The notes beneath the pieces were generated by a model. That model worked only from the letters and a program-made list of their open reading frames with translations, did no database searches and had not been told where the DNA came from. Positions 44,986 to 55,909 of a stretch of DNA of 64,000 bases are shown here, piece by piece (position 1 is the stretch's first letter; each line of letters starts with the position of its first letter). Position numbers and translations under genes: made by a program. Source of the DNA: Pyrenopolyporus hunteri (lineage: Eukaryota; Ascomycota; Sordariomycetes; Xylariales; Hypoxylaceae); contig CADCXC010000047.1 in assembly GCA_902806595.1 (NCBI GenBank), forward strand, positions 124,001 through 188,000. Direction: 5' to 3'.

Positions 44986-45850
44986 ATGGCCTCGCAACTC
45001 CCAACATTCCCCCGTATCATTTTCACCATCGTAGAGCCTATTTCACTGTAAGCCATGATTAGTTTGGTTAACGTCCAGTTATTTCGTTTTATTTTATTTT
45101 ACTTCATTTCATTTTATTTTCGACTAACCAATCTTACGCTTCAGCGTTGCCGGCTTCCTGGGGCCTTTTCTGGATCCAGACTGGTTCATTGCCTCCCAGC
45201 TCGATGCCCCTGGTGCCAGTCACCTTACTCCGAGGGACGATAATGCCCGTCTCGTCGCCCTCCAGCTTGGCAACACTTACGGACTCCTATTCCTTCTAGG
45301 CGTTGCTGTGCTCTATACTACCACAGAGCTCAAGGTCGTCCGTAACTATCTCATCGCACTATGGTTCGCTCCCTCTCGTTGCCTGTCTATTCGAACCCTC
45401 TTATTATACCTACCTACCTACCTACCTAGCCGACATAACGTGATAGTCATCCCCATTTTAGACTTATGCAGCAGGAATCCATGTACCCTTCCTGACCACT
45501 TATTTACTTCTATTATCACGTATGCCGGGCTAATATTTTCACCGCTGCAACAAAACAGGATCGCAGACATAAGCCACGTTGGGGTGACATGTTGGCTGCT
45601 CGGCTATGATAGAACCCTTGACGTGAGCTCCTGGAATGCTGTGACTTGGGGCAACGTCGGTTTTACTGTAAGCGCAACCAATTTCTACGTCTTTTACGCA
45701 GCCTCGCAAAGCGAGCCTACGAAATAATCAGGATAAGAACCGCTGACTAGTCCCAAAAAGACCTTCTTATGCTTAACACGAACTGCCTACCTCCTCGGCC
45801 TATTCGGTCCAGATCGCAAAGCGATTAGGGCCTCCAAGAAAGCGGCCTGA
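44986..45850 (+). CDS. Four-TM membrane protein, DUF7704-like
   Basis: Small fungal integral membrane protein of unknown function. Exons 44986-45047, 45145-45363, 45559-45667 and 45761-45850 give 159 aa. Hydrophobic segments: IIFTIVEPISLVAGFLGPFL (about 10-29), GNTYGLLFLLGVAVLY (about 62-77), YLIALWIADISHVGVTCWLL (about 87-106) and VGFTTFLCLTRTAYLLGLFG (about 127-146). The tail is basic (RKAIRASKKAA). Last-exon choice: GTAAGC at 45668, a CTGAC branch and the AAAAAG acceptor at 45760 join GNVGFT to TFLCLTRTAYLLGLFG, as expected for the family. Intron 2 (195 nt, divisible by three) contains no in-frame stop and holds a TACC repeat, so an unspliced isoform is possible. The family name is from memory and less sure than the exon structure. 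Confidence 0.8.
45408..45428. repeat. (TACC)n tract inside an intron
   Basis: Five TACC units within intron 2 of the membrane-protein gene at 44986-45850, the only such tract seen inside a gene here. Confidence 0.85.
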
Positions 45851-46186
45851 ATGGTACCTACCTATTACCTACTATCTATCGCACTTCTCAGATGGAAGCG
45901 CTGTTCCGGATTACCCCGCCCAATTTACACGAAATCCGATAGTGATTAGAAGTTTTTGAATTGATCAGAGAGTCTGCTTCTTATCCCCTTGGGGCTCTGA
46001 CGGGTTTTCTGCCTGAAACTGCGATCTGATTGCTCACCTGCCAGTGCGTCCGTCTTCGATGCCTTCGAAAAGCCCTTTAAACCCCGTAAAAAGCCATGCC
46101 ATTCCTTGCCGAAATCATTAGTTCTGAATAAAGTTGCCATGAATAGTGTCGTAGGAGTCCTCGTCTTCTTGTTAATAACGGAATCA
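45851..46186. other. Convergent spacer
   Basis: Between the 3' ends of the membrane-protein gene (plus) and the RRM gene (minus). Nothing else seen. Confidence 0.5.
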
Positions 46187-47391
46187 CTAGTTCTCCCGCG
46201 GTCGCTTGGCTCCGTGGGGGTTCTGCCAGTCTGACTGCTGGTTGTTGCCGAAGAAGGCCGGATTGAAGTGCGCCGGCTGCTGGAAACCCATCATGGGCAT
46301 GCCCATCCCGCCCATGCCACCCATCATACTGTTGTTCATGCCAGCGTTCATACCGGGGTTCATGCCGCCGCCGCCGCCTCGTCCACCGCGCATACCTCCG
46401 CCTCCACGCATACCTCCACCCATGCCCCCTCCAGGCATCATTCCGCCACGGAAGCCGAAGTTACCGCCGCCGCCGCCGCCGCCCATATTGTTAAAACCGA
46501 AGTTTCCGCCGCCCATGTTGTTATTGAAGCCGCCGCCCGGGACATTGTTATGGAAACCTCCTCCCATATTGCTGGAGAAGTTGCGGTTGAATCCTCCTCC
46601 GCGGGGTCCGTTGAAGCCACCGCGTCCTCTGAAGTTACCACGGTCGTTGTAGCCTCCCATGTTCGAACCTCCTCGAGATGCGTTGTCTTTATTCGCCCGG
46701 GCAGGCGCGTCCTTCGGTAGGGTCTTGAAGGGGTTGGTCGTATGTGATGTGTAAATCGCCGTCACCTTCTTGCCGCCCGGTTGGGTGGACTCGGAAGCCG
46801 CTGCTTCGATTTGTCGCTTAGCAGCAGTAGCCGCTTGTTGCGAGGTAAATTCGACGTAAGCTTGCCTATTAACAGTGGTATTAGTAACGGGGAATAAAAA
46901 AAACCGCATATATTCGCTAGACGGATATATCGCATCGCATACCCTTTGCTCTTTCCATTTACTTTATGTTCACTAAACGTAATGTCTTTCAGCTCGTTCT
47001 CGCACGAGGCTCTTCGGATCCAGCTGCGGATATCATCGTCCGTAGTCCACCACTGAAGTTCCGAGAGCAGAAGGGCACTGGTTGCGCCTGGATCGATGGG
47101 TCTGTTGTCGGAACCTTCTTTGCGCTTTACGCCCTGTTGATACGACTGGTTGGGGGTGGCGCTACTGCTGTGGGCGTCCATGTTATGCTGGTCGTTGGCG
47201 TCGTAGTCGTCGTTCTGCGTGTGAGAAGTTGAATCCGGATTCGAGCCGTTGGCAATAGTTATGGAAGAGTTGGTTTCGTAGGCATGATTGTTGGACTCGT
47301 CAAGTCTAGAGTCGTCTTCGGCAGTTGCGTTGGCATCATTCGCGTCGTTTGCGTCGCCATAAACATCGATCTCAAAGTCCTCATCCGCCAT
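46187..47391 (-). CDS. RRM protein resembling cleavage factor Im 68 kDa (CPSF6)
   Basis: Probable nuclear RNA-binding protein of mRNA 3'-end processing. Exons 47391-46943 and 46865-46187 (77-nt intron) give 375 aa. The acidic N-terminus (MADEDFEIDVYGD, Asn/Asp-rich) resembles CPSF6/7. The RRM spans about residues 104-175: ALLLSELQWWTTDDDIRSWI (RNP2 with the CPSF6 LTWWTTDEDL form), FSEHKVNGKSKG and QAYVEFTSQQAATAAK (RNP1, joined across the intron). The C-terminal 170 residues are a Gly/Asn/Met/Arg low-complexity tail with RGG-like motifs (RGNFRGRGGFNGPRGGG) and MGGGM repeats, ending GAKRPREN, a possible nuclear signal. There is no RS tail, unlike animal CPSF6. RRM certain, CFIm68 kinship likely. 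Confidence 0.85.
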
Positions 47392-49203
47392 CTTGGAATA
47401 ACGGACCAGTCGGAGAGGACGGGTGCAGTATCAGAGGAAGACTAAGGAACGAATATAAGGTAACTCCGAGGTGGGTATGTGTGTGTCAAGTGAGGATGTG
47501 GATGTATTCAGAGTAGATACAGGTGCCTGTCGTCTTCCACTCCATATCATCAGTCAACAAGAAATACATGATGCAGTAGAAATCCTCAGCCGGGACGATA
47601 GAAGAAGAAATAAGATAAGCAGGAAAAGAATCTCACAGTATCGAATACGTACACTTCGCAGTCTTTGAAGATAGATATTTCCCGTGAGCCGAGCCCCTTC
47701 AAGTAAGTGAACCCCCCTTTGAACGACGATGGGAGTTCTGAACAAATGGAGATCTCAAAGACGAAGCTCTGTGCTTGCAGTCTTGGCACTCTTCTTCGAA
47801 AGAATGGCGCGCGCAGGTTTCCTTTCCCAATCTGTCAAAATTGTTATGTGACTGCGAGAAGAATGATTGTGGGTGTAGTGTACAGGAGGCTCGACGTCTG
47901 AAGTATAAAGACGTAGAGTGGACGGTCCCGGTCCCGGTCTCCAAGCCCCTATGAATCTCTCGATGATATGGAAAGTTATTAGTAGAATGTATTCCCCCCA
48001 AATCGTTTTCGCTATCCGAGAATTAAAACGGCCTGGAAAGGATCAATGCCTCTCTCGAGCCAAACACCCGAACGCGATTTAGGAAGAGGCAAGAAAAAAA
48101 AGAGAAGAGAAGTGAAGAAAGGGAATGAATGAAAGGTTGGATGAAGGAGAGGTGGAAGATGTTGGGGGAAGGGAGAGTTGCAACGCGTCGTAAGCGACCT
48201 GGGTGAAGTACTACTAAGAGGTGCACATAGTAGAGAAATTGGGGAAATGAGTCAATCAGGACACTGCCCTTGGGCGATGCTGGTGATGTGTGATGCGAGA
48301 CAGACGGAGTTGGCGTGTTTTGCCTCGATGTTGAACGCCGAGGAATGCCTAGGTAAGCTGTTAAGAATCTCTGGTAGGAGGTTGAATTTGGATGGACTCG
48401 ACAACTAAAAACCGCCGACGAAGAAAGTTCAAGGGTGAGAGAGCCTGAGCCTGAAAAGACCTGGGAGCTAGCGCTAAAATGGACCAAGCTGGGGGCCGGT
48501 GATCCACTATTCAGAAGTTTAAATGAGGCGGCGGGCAGGCACACACCAATGTACCTCCTAAGGAGCGGGCCACTTAGCGCCCATTTCTGACTTACATAAA
48601 ATCCGACGGCAGGTACGTAGCACGACCTCAGGATCAATGTACATGAAAATACACGTACATTATTGGCGGCGATTCGTAGGTAGGTACCTATAGTATGTAC
48701 ATGTTAAGGTAGGTACTTACATGTACCCAGCCGAATTGATCTAAGTCCAGTAGAGACCTGCAATAACCTATGCGACACAAGGGACCAGCATTCATCATTC
48801 CTGCCATATTACCGAATACCTTAGGTATGTAGGTACCTATCTACGTACTATAAATGTACTTGCCCACTAAGAGGTACATGTAATACGTGCATGTACCCTT
48901 AATCACTCACGTGCACCTGGGAAGCTTTGCTGGCCAGGCCAGATTGCAGCTGCAGCAAACTTGACGCTAGTACAACTAAGGCTACAGGCCTGGGGTACTT
49001 ACTCGACATTTCCCAGGAAATCTGGCCGTATCTCTACATTATCACCACTTTCCACTTCTTTCTATTTAATACATAACAGATCAACGCTTCTAATTCTCGA
49101 CTTTCGTTACCACCGACAAAACGTTGTAACGCCTTGGTCTTTATTTTTCTGTACATCTATCCGTCTCAATCGCGACTCCATATCCAATCTCTACCTATCC
49201 ACA
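47392..49203. other. 1.8-kb divergent spacer
   Basis: Between the RRM gene (minus) and Sec61 gamma (plus). A 204-codon open minus frame at 48023-48637 is Ser/Pro/Leu-rich low complexity without family resemblance and is not called. GGTAGGTACC motifs lie at 48677-48716 and 48825-48840. Confidence 0.5.
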
Positions 49204-49631
49204 ATGGCGGAAGTGCAAGACCTTCTCGAGATCCCCAGGGACTTCATCAAGGACGGCACGCAATTCCTGACTCGGTGTACCAAGCGTATGTCTCCTCGTT
49301 CCCTACCCTCGACTCTACCCCAATATCGACTTGATTCTTGTGAGAAAGGGCCGGCGACTTCACAAGGAGCAGACAATGCAAAGAGAAAAGAGAGCGGGCT
49401 GGGAACGAAGCATTAGATAGAAACAGCTAACATTTCTATAGCGGATCGGCGCGAATTCATACAGATCAGCAAGGCTGTCGGTGTCGGCTTCTTAGTCATG
49501 GGAGCGATCGGATACCTAATAAAACTCAGTATGGCTTGATTTCCCCATTCATGATCGGAAGAGATCATTTGCTAACATACTAATCGAAAGTCCACATCCC
49601 GGTCAACAACATCCTCGTCGGTGCCGCGTAA
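49204..49631 (+). CDS. sss1: Protein translocation channel subunit Sec61 gamma
   Basis: Tail-anchored clamp subunit of the ER Sec61 translocon. Exons 49204-49285, 49442-49528 and 49591-49631 give 69 aa, the usual size. MAEVQDLLEIPRDFIKDGTQFLTRCTKPDRREF is the conserved amphipathic N-terminus (Pro codon split by intron 1). The single membrane helix is VGVGFLVMGAIGYLIKLI, followed by HIPVNNILVGAA. Introns are 156 and 62 nt. Confidence 0.96.
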
Positions 49632-50246
49632 AGGAGGACGCGGAAAAGAGTTACTACGAGAATAGAGGCTGGGAATTACGGTTGTCATGACGGGTGGCAA
49701 CGGAGAGAGCATGTATAGCAAAAGGTCGGGGAGATGATGAGACGTAATACCATTTCTACGATATCTCGATAATGGCGTGGAGGTATATACTATAAACGGT
49801 CGATCATCACGACTGGGGCTGAGGAGGAGCTATTGGTTTCTACTCGATCGATCACGAGGGGGGTGGGTAGGAGCTACGGCGCCACAAAAGGAGCACTCTT
49901 ATATTTGATGTCAGCTCTGGTTCTCGTCTCTCTAAGCAATTGTACAAAATTCCTTTTCGGCGTTTAGTGAAATGAGACGATGGCGTGGAAAATCAGCCAC
50001 AGTGCCTCGATGTCCTCTTCATGTCTTCCAAATGCTGCATTACGCCAGAAAGCCCCCTGTCCAATGTTCATCACATCGTAGGCTGGCGTCGAGTGAGAAA
50101 TCACGCGAAGAAAAATAACTTAAAAGAAGAAAGGAAAGTGGTAGAAAAGAACGCCGAACGAATTGAGAAAAAAAGACGAAAATAGCTTCGATGCCGGCGA
50201 AAAGAATTTGTAGCTGGTACCAAACCCCTATCCGTAGGCAGTCGGC
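49632..50246. other. Convergent spacer
   Basis: Between the 3' ends of sss1 (plus) and the WD40 gene (minus). No feature seen. Confidence 0.5.
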
Positions 50247-52416
50247 CTACTCTTCTTCGTCTGAATCAGATGCGTAAGCACGACGACTACCCGAGGCCAC
50301 CGGGTTCATCTTCTCGTTATATCGTGCGCCCATCGGGGGTTCCCCCTCGTCCATCCAGGACTCGTTAAACGAGTGTAACGTAACAGTGCCCATGGCGTTG
50401 TCCCAACCATTCAGTGATGATGCTATAATAGCCCAGTTAGCGTCCTATCCGATCTTCCATATGGTGGTGTGTTCGCTCGAGCTATGCTTACCTGCGATGA
50501 AAGGAGCTGTAGGATGCCAGCTCGCGTCCCTGACGACCGTCGACCACCCCCGAGGCCTGTAGCCGTCGTAAGCTCTGCGCGATGCGCCGGCGGACTGCGA
50601 TCGGGACTGTAACGCGGCTCTCTGCACGTCGATGATGCCGGCGATGGTGGCATCCATGTTGTAGATGTAAATTTTACCGTCGTGACTGCCTGAGTAGACG
50701 TATCGCGAATTGGTGCTGCCCGGGGGCGAGAAGTGGCAGCGGATCAGGGTGCGCAGCACCGAGTGCCCGCGGAACGTCACCAGCGAGTTGTCATCCGGGT
50801 GCCGGACCCAATCGGCGTCGTCGAAGTTGCCCCAGCGGTAGTCGAACTCGCTGTAGGGCGTGTGCTGTCGCGGGTTCCGCTCCTCGAACTGCGCCGTCGT
50901 GTACATCATCTTGAGATCCCACAGCTTCATGCTCTGGTCCTTGCCATTGCTGAGCAAGAAGCGCCCGTCATTTTTGCTATCTAGGTACGTCAGACCCTCG
51001 ATGTGGCCCACGAACGCGCCAGCCTCACGCCCATCTCCCATACTTCGCCGATCCCAGACCTTGATCGTCGTGTCGTCACTACCCGAGTATAAGATGTGCG
51101 GCGACGACTTGTCCGCGAAGCACACGGCGTTGACGTCGTCGTCATGACCTTCGATAGTGTGTAGAACCCTCCGTGACTCGATGTCGTACACCACGATCGA
51201 ACTCGCGTTCGTCCCCGCCACTAACTCTCGTCCGTCGCCGGAAAATCTGATGGAGAAGATGCCAAAACCGCCGCGCCAGCCTCCTCTCCCGCTCTCTGAC
51301 AAGTTCAGCATGTAAGGGTCACCCGTGTCGTTTGGGTCGGTGGGGGCCAGGCAGACGCTGCTCTGGATAGAAGTGTAGGCCAGCCATTTATTATCTGGAC
51401 TCAGAGACGCATCCGTCAAGGTCCACGACCCGAATGTGAACGGGACGGTCTTGTAATGTCGCCAATTATAAGGATTGGAGGTGTCGTACATTCGGACCTT
51501 CATGTCCTTGACGCATGCGAAGTAAAAGTTGCCGTCATCTGAGAACTGGCCTGAGTAGACGTTGTCGTCGTAGTTGATAACCATCTCAGCGTCCGAGCTG
51601 GGAATCATGGATTGCGCCATCAAGCCCTGGTTGATCCGACGAGTCGTTCTATTTCCTATTCCCAGCTCGCGATCAAGGATGCGACGGGCAATTTGCTTCT
51701 TGGTACTGATAGAAGAGTTGGTGTCGCTGACACCGAACTTGCCGGAGTGCATCAGCTTTCTTCCTACCTCGCTTGGGACCTTGGGGAACCTATCCGGGTC
51801 CAAATCGCGTCTTCGTCCCCTATACCCGAAGGTGAACTCGCCGGCACCGCCCTCCTCGCCGTCGCCATCGCCAAACACCAAGTGGCCAAGGTTCGATCTT
51901 CGAAGGAAGTCTAGGACCTGACGCTGCGATAACAGGCCGGTGCGGCGACCTATTTGTAGGGGTAAGAGGAGGTAGTTAGCTCAAAATATGCCGGTGTATT
52001 AAAAAGCAAGGACGCACTACTTATTAAACTGATCAAGCGCTGTTGTACAGCAGCCCGTTCCCGGTCGGGAGATTGCGAATTATCCCTGTCGTCGGCGTCC
52101 TCGCCATCGCCCTCGCCCTCCACCCGGACAAGAAACTGGATATTACCCTCTTCGGCGTCTGGAAACCATGTTTGTTAGCCGGAGAACGGGAGTCAACTCG
52201 GCCGTAACCGCCTTGCATACCGTGAAACTCGTCTTCTTCCTCGAACAGATCATCGCCCATATCATCCTCATCTAACTCCTCCTCCTCCTCGCCCTCCTCT
52301 TCATCTTCGTCCTCGTAGTCTGGATCATGGTCTTCTTCGCTATGGTCCTCGACGTTGGCGAAGATGCCAGGATAATGATCTGCCTCTTCATCCGACGCGG
52401 ATCTTGGGGTAGACAT
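50247..52416 (-). CDS. WD40 protein of the DCAF11/LEC14B family
   Basis: Likely substrate receptor for CUL4-DDB1 ubiquitin ligases. Minus-strand exons 52416-52221, 52158-52021, 51949-50492 and 50422-50247 give 655 aa; introns are 62, 71 and 69 nt. The N-terminus is strongly acidic (DPDYEDEDEEEGEEEEELDEDD). LISRRTGLLSQRQVLDFLRRS follows. The WD repeats run from about residue 205 to 600: YSGQFSDDGNFYFACVKD, DASLSPDNKWLAYTS, IRFSGDGRELVAG, VNAVCFADKSSPHILYSGSD, TTIKVWDRRSM, GLTYLDSKNDGRFLLSNGKD, YVYSGSHDGKIYIYN and DASWHPTAPFIA. The KVWDRR is a DWD-box-like motif. The last join gives FIAASSLNGWDNAMG, ending in an acidic tail. The whole order matches DCAF11. Confidence 0.93.
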
Positions 52417-53730
52417 CGTGTCCGAATCAGAAGCAGGGGCTCTGCTTGGGTCACGGAGAGATAACTTAGTTTAAATAGAGAAGGTAGCTTCAAACAATCA
52501 TGCCTGTCGCCCGTCCGGTATCCGTCCTATAATTTAAGTGGTAGGTAACTAAACTGACAGTTGGAGAAGTTCGGCGGAGATAACTAGAAGGGGAGATAGA
52601 AAGAAAGAAGTCTTGGCCCAACGGAAAGACAGGTCACTATCTAACGTATTGTATTGTATTGTATAGTATCGTTTCGTTTTGACTGACTAAGATCAGCCAG
52701 AAGACCATTGCTTTGGCGACTAAGAAGCTTTGATGACGACACCGATAACGTCGCAAGCTTGCGAGCTTTGGCGGCGATTTAACCCGGGTTTGGCGGGGTG
52801 TTGTTTCTTTTATCTTTTTGTACCTGTAACTGGTGTTTCTTAGGTGTAAGGCGTAGGATTGAATAATCGTTACCAGTCGGCTTTTATGTCGGACTTAAGA
52901 AGCAGCCGTCGTTTCGTCTGACTTCACCTGCCCACCGTGCTGATTCACTTTTGTCACTCCCATTTGCTAAGTACATGTATCTAGAGCTTGGGATGTTGCA
53001 AATGAAAGGGGCACGGTTATGAAACGCCCATACAATAAGGTAAAGTGTGACATATAGGTGGGTATATACTTCGTGTAAATGCCCTATTTAACTTGAATGT
53101 TCATGTTGCCAGTGCCTCCATAACGAATTCCCTTCTTATAAGTGGATCACAAGTTGTTATGGAGGCTATTCACTAACAATTTACCCGTTGTATCAAGCCA
53201 AGTATTTATCAAGTACCTATTTATACATCGGAGAGTACCAGGTAATACAGCGATTAACTACATACCTACCTTCCTACCTCTAATTACCTTACCTAGGTAG
53301 GTAGGTATGTAAGCAGCAAATAACAATTCCCAAAGCGCCCATTTTATATATTGAAGAGGTACTCGTAGAGACTTATCAGTAACAGTGTAACTTAGTCGGA
53401 GTCTGTCCAGTTTCGGGCTCACTTAATTAAATCTGCAGGTTCACGATTTCCATTTCTCTTATAAGTAAGCCGAGCTAGGGAACACGAAAAATCTCCCAAC
53501 TTTTTTATTTCCCGCCCCTTCACTTACGTCCGCAGTTACATCTGCACCGTCTCACCAACCCAATGTTTGCCAGACAAAATATGATAATAACGCTGCTAGC
53601 GTTTCGTCATGGCGGGCAGAGGAGGTTATAGTTCTCGTAGTAATATCCCATTTTCATCCCCTATCTCTCCGATCAGACTTTCAGCCTCCAGGTTTCTTCT
53701 TATTCATCTTCTTCTTCAGCATCCGTAATC
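52417..53730. other. 1.3-kb divergent spacer
   Basis: Shared promoter region of the WD40 gene (minus) and the SET gene (plus). It contains (GTATT)3 at 52646-52660 and a TACC/GGTA palindromic tract at 53263-53312. No gene. Confidence 0.55.
53263..53312. repeat. TACC/GGTA palindromic microsatellite
   Basis: TACCTACC units followed by ACCTAGGTAGGTAGGTATG, so again an inverted pair of tetranucleotide runs around CCTAGG. Confidence 0.85.
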
Positions 53731-54968
53731 ATGGAGCCTCACGAGGAACTCCTTGCCTGGGCCACGAGCCAGGGTGTTAAGCTCAACGGCATCGAGCCGA
53801 GACGTATCCCCGGCCGGGGTATTGGTCTTGTTGCGACTCGAGCGATAGAGGTCTGTAGCCGTCTTGTTTTGTTTGTTTGTCCGCTTGTTTGTTGGCTTGG
53901 CGTGTCACGCACACCTCCTCCAGTTTGTACCTAGATCTTAACTAACTTATCCCATAGCCCGAGGAAACTGTACTTGACGTACCTACGTCTTGCCTGCGTA
54001 ATATAGACACTGTCCGCAAACCCATTACACGCCACCTCCCCAAGTCCATCTCGGTCCACGGTCTTCTCGCCGCCGACCTGGCTCTAGACACATCTTCCAA
54101 GTATGCCGTCTGGAACGCCGTGTGCCCCACCCCGGAGGACTTCGCTAGCATGCCGCTAGTCTGGCCGCAGGAGCTGCGCGCCTTACTCCCCCCCGCGGCG
54201 CGTGACCTTCTCGCGAAGCAGGAAGCTAAGCTCGCGCGCGACTGGGCAGCGGTATCGGCAGCGTTCCCGGACCAGCTGGACGCGTCGCAGTACCGGTATG
54301 CGTGGTTGCTAGTTAACACGCGGACGTTTTATTACATCAACGCGAAGCTGAAGCGGCGTCACCGCGACGACCACATGTGCTTGCAACCCGTCGCGGACCT
54401 ATTCAACCACGGCGATGAGGGATGCAACGTGGCGTTCGATGAAGAGGGCTTCTCGATCCGAAGTCTGCGCGCGTACGCCGCCGGCGAGGAGGTTAAGATA
54501 TGCTACGGTAGACATAGTGGCGATTTCTTGCTCGTCGAGTACGGGTTCGTCATGGATGAAAACCGCTGGGATGAGTTCCTGCTGGATGACGTGCTGCTTC
54601 CGAGGCTCAGCGCTCGCCAGAAGGAGAGGTTAGAGGAAGCTGGGTTTTTGGGGAAGTACGTCCTAGACCGGGAGACTGTCTGCTATAGGACACAGGTCGC
54701 CGCCAGGTTGCTGTGCTGTGGGGCCAGGGAGTGGAAGAGGTTTGTAGATGGGATCGACGATGGCGAGCACAGCCAGAGGGGCGTGGATCGCTTAATCATG
54801 GAGCTGTTAAGGGAGCAGAGGCGCATTGCTGAGAAGGCCATCTCCGAGGCCCATGCACTGGCGGCGGGCGACCCGCAGCAGAAGGAGGTGTTGGTTAGCA
54901 GGTGGAAGCAGATCCAGGACTTGGTTGATGCAAATATCACACGCCTCGAAGAGCAGGAATCTAACTAG
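53731..54968 (+). CDS. SET-domain protein methyltransferase (Rubisco LSMT-like)
   Basis: Putative lysine or histidine methyltransferase of the split-SET (RLSMT/SETD3/Rkm) class; substrate unknown. Exons 53731-53850 and 53958-54968 give 376 aa. The N-terminal SET part is GIEPRRIPGRGIGLVATRAIEPEETVLDVP, joined across the 107-nt intron. The insert i-SET helices follow (WPQELRALLPPAARDLL). The catalytic core carries LQPVADLFNHGDEGCNVAF (the NHxxxxN pseudo-knot motif) and AGEEVKICYGRHSGDFLLVEYGFV. The C-terminal LSMT substrate-binding helices are recognisable (LLREQRRIAEKAISEA). All motif residues are present. Confidence 0.93.
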
Positions 54969-55290
54969 CTAGATTTATGGAACCGTTGACTTTACCGAGT
55001 TCAAAACACTATCATTTAGAGTTAAGTGATAATGAAGGTAATGGTAAATACTGATTTGCGTTCATGATCGTATACGCGGCACCTATATGTATATGTATAT
55101 AGGTAGGTATGTATGCATGTGTGTATGCATTGGTACGCCGTAAGTTAACTTTTCGACTTGGGTTCAAGTTCCCCCCCAAAACGCCTCATTATGATGTCCT
55201 CCCTGGGTCCTGATTTTCCTTTTCTTTTTAACATCCCACTCGAGTATCTTATAATACAACGGTCGTTCGTAAACCATGTTATTAGTATTT
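54969..55290. other. Convergent spacer
   Basis: Between the SET gene (plus) and cbp4 (minus). It carries a short ATGTATA/GGTAGGTATG-rich stretch at 55085-55130. Confidence 0.5.
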
Positions 55291-55909
55291 TCAACTATCG
55301 GAGCTTGGTGATAGGCCCGACTCTTTCCTCATGGCGTCTTTTCTAGCTTTCACTTCTTCGGCGCCGAGGAAATCCTGTCGCAGCTTCTCCTCCTTCTGCT
55401 TCCGGGCGGCCTCTTGCTGCACCAACCATACTATCATCACGTTAGCACGCGAACGTATGAGCCTCGTCCACCCCCGGTTATCTCCCTGCCTAAAAGCTAT
55501 TTCATGCATAGTGGGGTCGGATAGACATCGCACGTACTCGGCTTATCCGACTTCGAATACTCTTTCAGCTGGGTAACGAAGTCGTCGAAATCCTTCTGCT
55601 TCTCGTACCGTCGCTCCAGGCTCTTCTTCTGCAGCTCTGGATTGTACTTCTTGAAGAGCTCCTCATCGGTCGGCTGCACCCACATGACGAGCGCTGGGCC
55701 GCCTACACATACCATACCACCGCTGCACGTCGGAATACGTTAGTCTGCTTGCCTAATCACGTAGCACTCGAGGGTGATGTTGGAGATTGGAGATCGGTAT
55801 ATAGATGAGTTGTTCGAATGGATTAGATTGGGTGAGCTTGTAAGGGAACGCTGACTTACACTACTAGCATCTTGAGCCACGTTCCGAGCCTCCCTGACCT
55901 AGCCGCCAT
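55291..55909 (-). CDS. cbp4: Cytochrome bc1 assembly factor Cbp4
   Basis: Inner-membrane factor that binds newly made cytochrome b during complex III assembly. Minus-strand exons 55909-55860, 55722-55538 and 55430-55291 give 124 aa. MAARSGRLGTWLKMLVVVGG joins across intron 1 into a membrane helix ending in CVGGPALVMWVQPTDEELFKKYNPELQ, the family signature. FDDFVTQLKEYSKSDKPIWLVQQE is joined across intron 2. The C-terminus is a Lys/Glu/Ala-rich helix. Introns are 137 and 107 nt. Confidence 0.94.

Noticed and set aside
48023..48637. 204-codon open minus-strand frame
   Set aside because: Ser/Pro/Leu-rich low-complexity translation of a purine/pyrimidine-biased spacer; no domain, no plausible intron partners.
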